Below, one piece after another: positions 63,921-64,000 of a DNA stretch of 64,000 bases (position 1 is the first letter of the stretch; each line of letters starts with the position of its first letter). Under the pieces are notes generated by a model that saw only the letters and a program-made list of their open reading frames with translations, did not search any database and was not told the origin of the DNA. This stretch comes from an uncultured Ruminococcus sp. (lineage in GTDB: Bacteria > Bacillota > Clostridia > Oscillospirales > Ruminococcaceae): the NCBI GenBank assembly GCA_947624295.1, contig CANQJV010000003.1, positions 55,651 to 119,650 on the forward strand, written 5' to 3'. A program made the translations under genes and the position numbers.

Positions 63921-64000
63921 TATGTGCCGGCATTGAAATACTTTCCCGGGTCGTCGCCAACCAAGTATCATCTTCGTTACAGAGCTTAACTTCCGTGTTC
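63921..64000 (-). rRNA. rrf: 5S ribosomal RNA, 3' part (5' end outside window)
   Basis: Read on the minus strand, the sequence has GAACACGGAAGTTAAGCTC (conserved loop B/C region), GATGATACTTGG, CGACCCGGGAAAG and ends with AATGCCGGCACATA. This is the last 80 of about 117 bases. The orientation shows that the rest of the rRNA operon lies beyond the right edge of the window. Confidence 0.95.

Overview
The window (about 37% G+C by eye) comes from a Gram-positive, anaerobic, fibre-degrading clostridial bacterium, most likely a Ruminococcus related to R. flavefaciens or R. albus. The evidence is a GH5 endoglucanase with a C-terminal type I dockerin, two small cohesin-like/dockerin proteins beside it, Thr-rich linkers, BspA-type leucine-rich surface proteins and a Firmicutes gene order (SRP RNA-dnaX-ybaB-recR; yabP-yabQ-divIC-yabR). 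Genus assignment is inference from family knowledge; no search was run.

Layout. 1-3600: 3' end of pheA, a short-form cobalamin-dependent metH, and a small membrane-anchored protein. 3700-8292: cellulosome-type locus (GH5 enzyme plus two adaptor-like proteins). 8354-15413: feoB, convergent with an NptA/PhoU-like phosphate transporter, then a lipoprotein, rnr and secG on the minus strand. 15639-17238: yabP, yabQ, divIC, yabR. 17290-25251: glycan operon with a phosphoglycosyltransferase, a GDP-mannose to GDP-deoxyhexose pathway (manC, gmd, rmd-like), two GT4 glycosyltransferases and three small unknowns. 25274-31636: F1Fo ATP synthase operon in which delta and alpha are one fused gene. 31727-34212: secDF. 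34361-37489: a small XRE regulator, then recR, ybaB, dnaX and the SRP RNA on the minus strand. 37571-41059: two LRR surface proteins. 41119-48646: a four-gene Wadjet-type SMC/Toprim defence operon in the order D-A-B-C. 48964-53426: rpsT, gpr, a VanY-like peptidase, a zinc-ribbon repeat protein, mscL. 53492-58246: ABC glycan exporter with a large multidomain glycosyltransferase, transcribed through a 138-bp inverted-repeat element. 58238-62591: PhoR/PhoP-like two-component pair and a divergent Cthe_2159-like lipoprotein. 62659-64000: metallophosphoesterase, an unknown protein and the 3' part of a 5S rRNA gene, all on the minus strand.

How the genes fit together. Much of the window builds the cell surface: secreted cellulosomal enzymes and adaptors, LRR proteins, two polysaccharide loci, secDF/secG for export, and mscL. 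The most unusual items are the delta-alpha ATP synthase fusion, which if uncleaved would put three delta copies on each F1; the Wadjet operon with a 22-bp perfect palindrome and a structured element upstream; the inverted-repeat element lying between a consensus promoter and its operon; and spore-specific genes (yabP, yabQ, gpr) in an organism type usually regarded as a poor or non-sporulating rumen/gut degrader.
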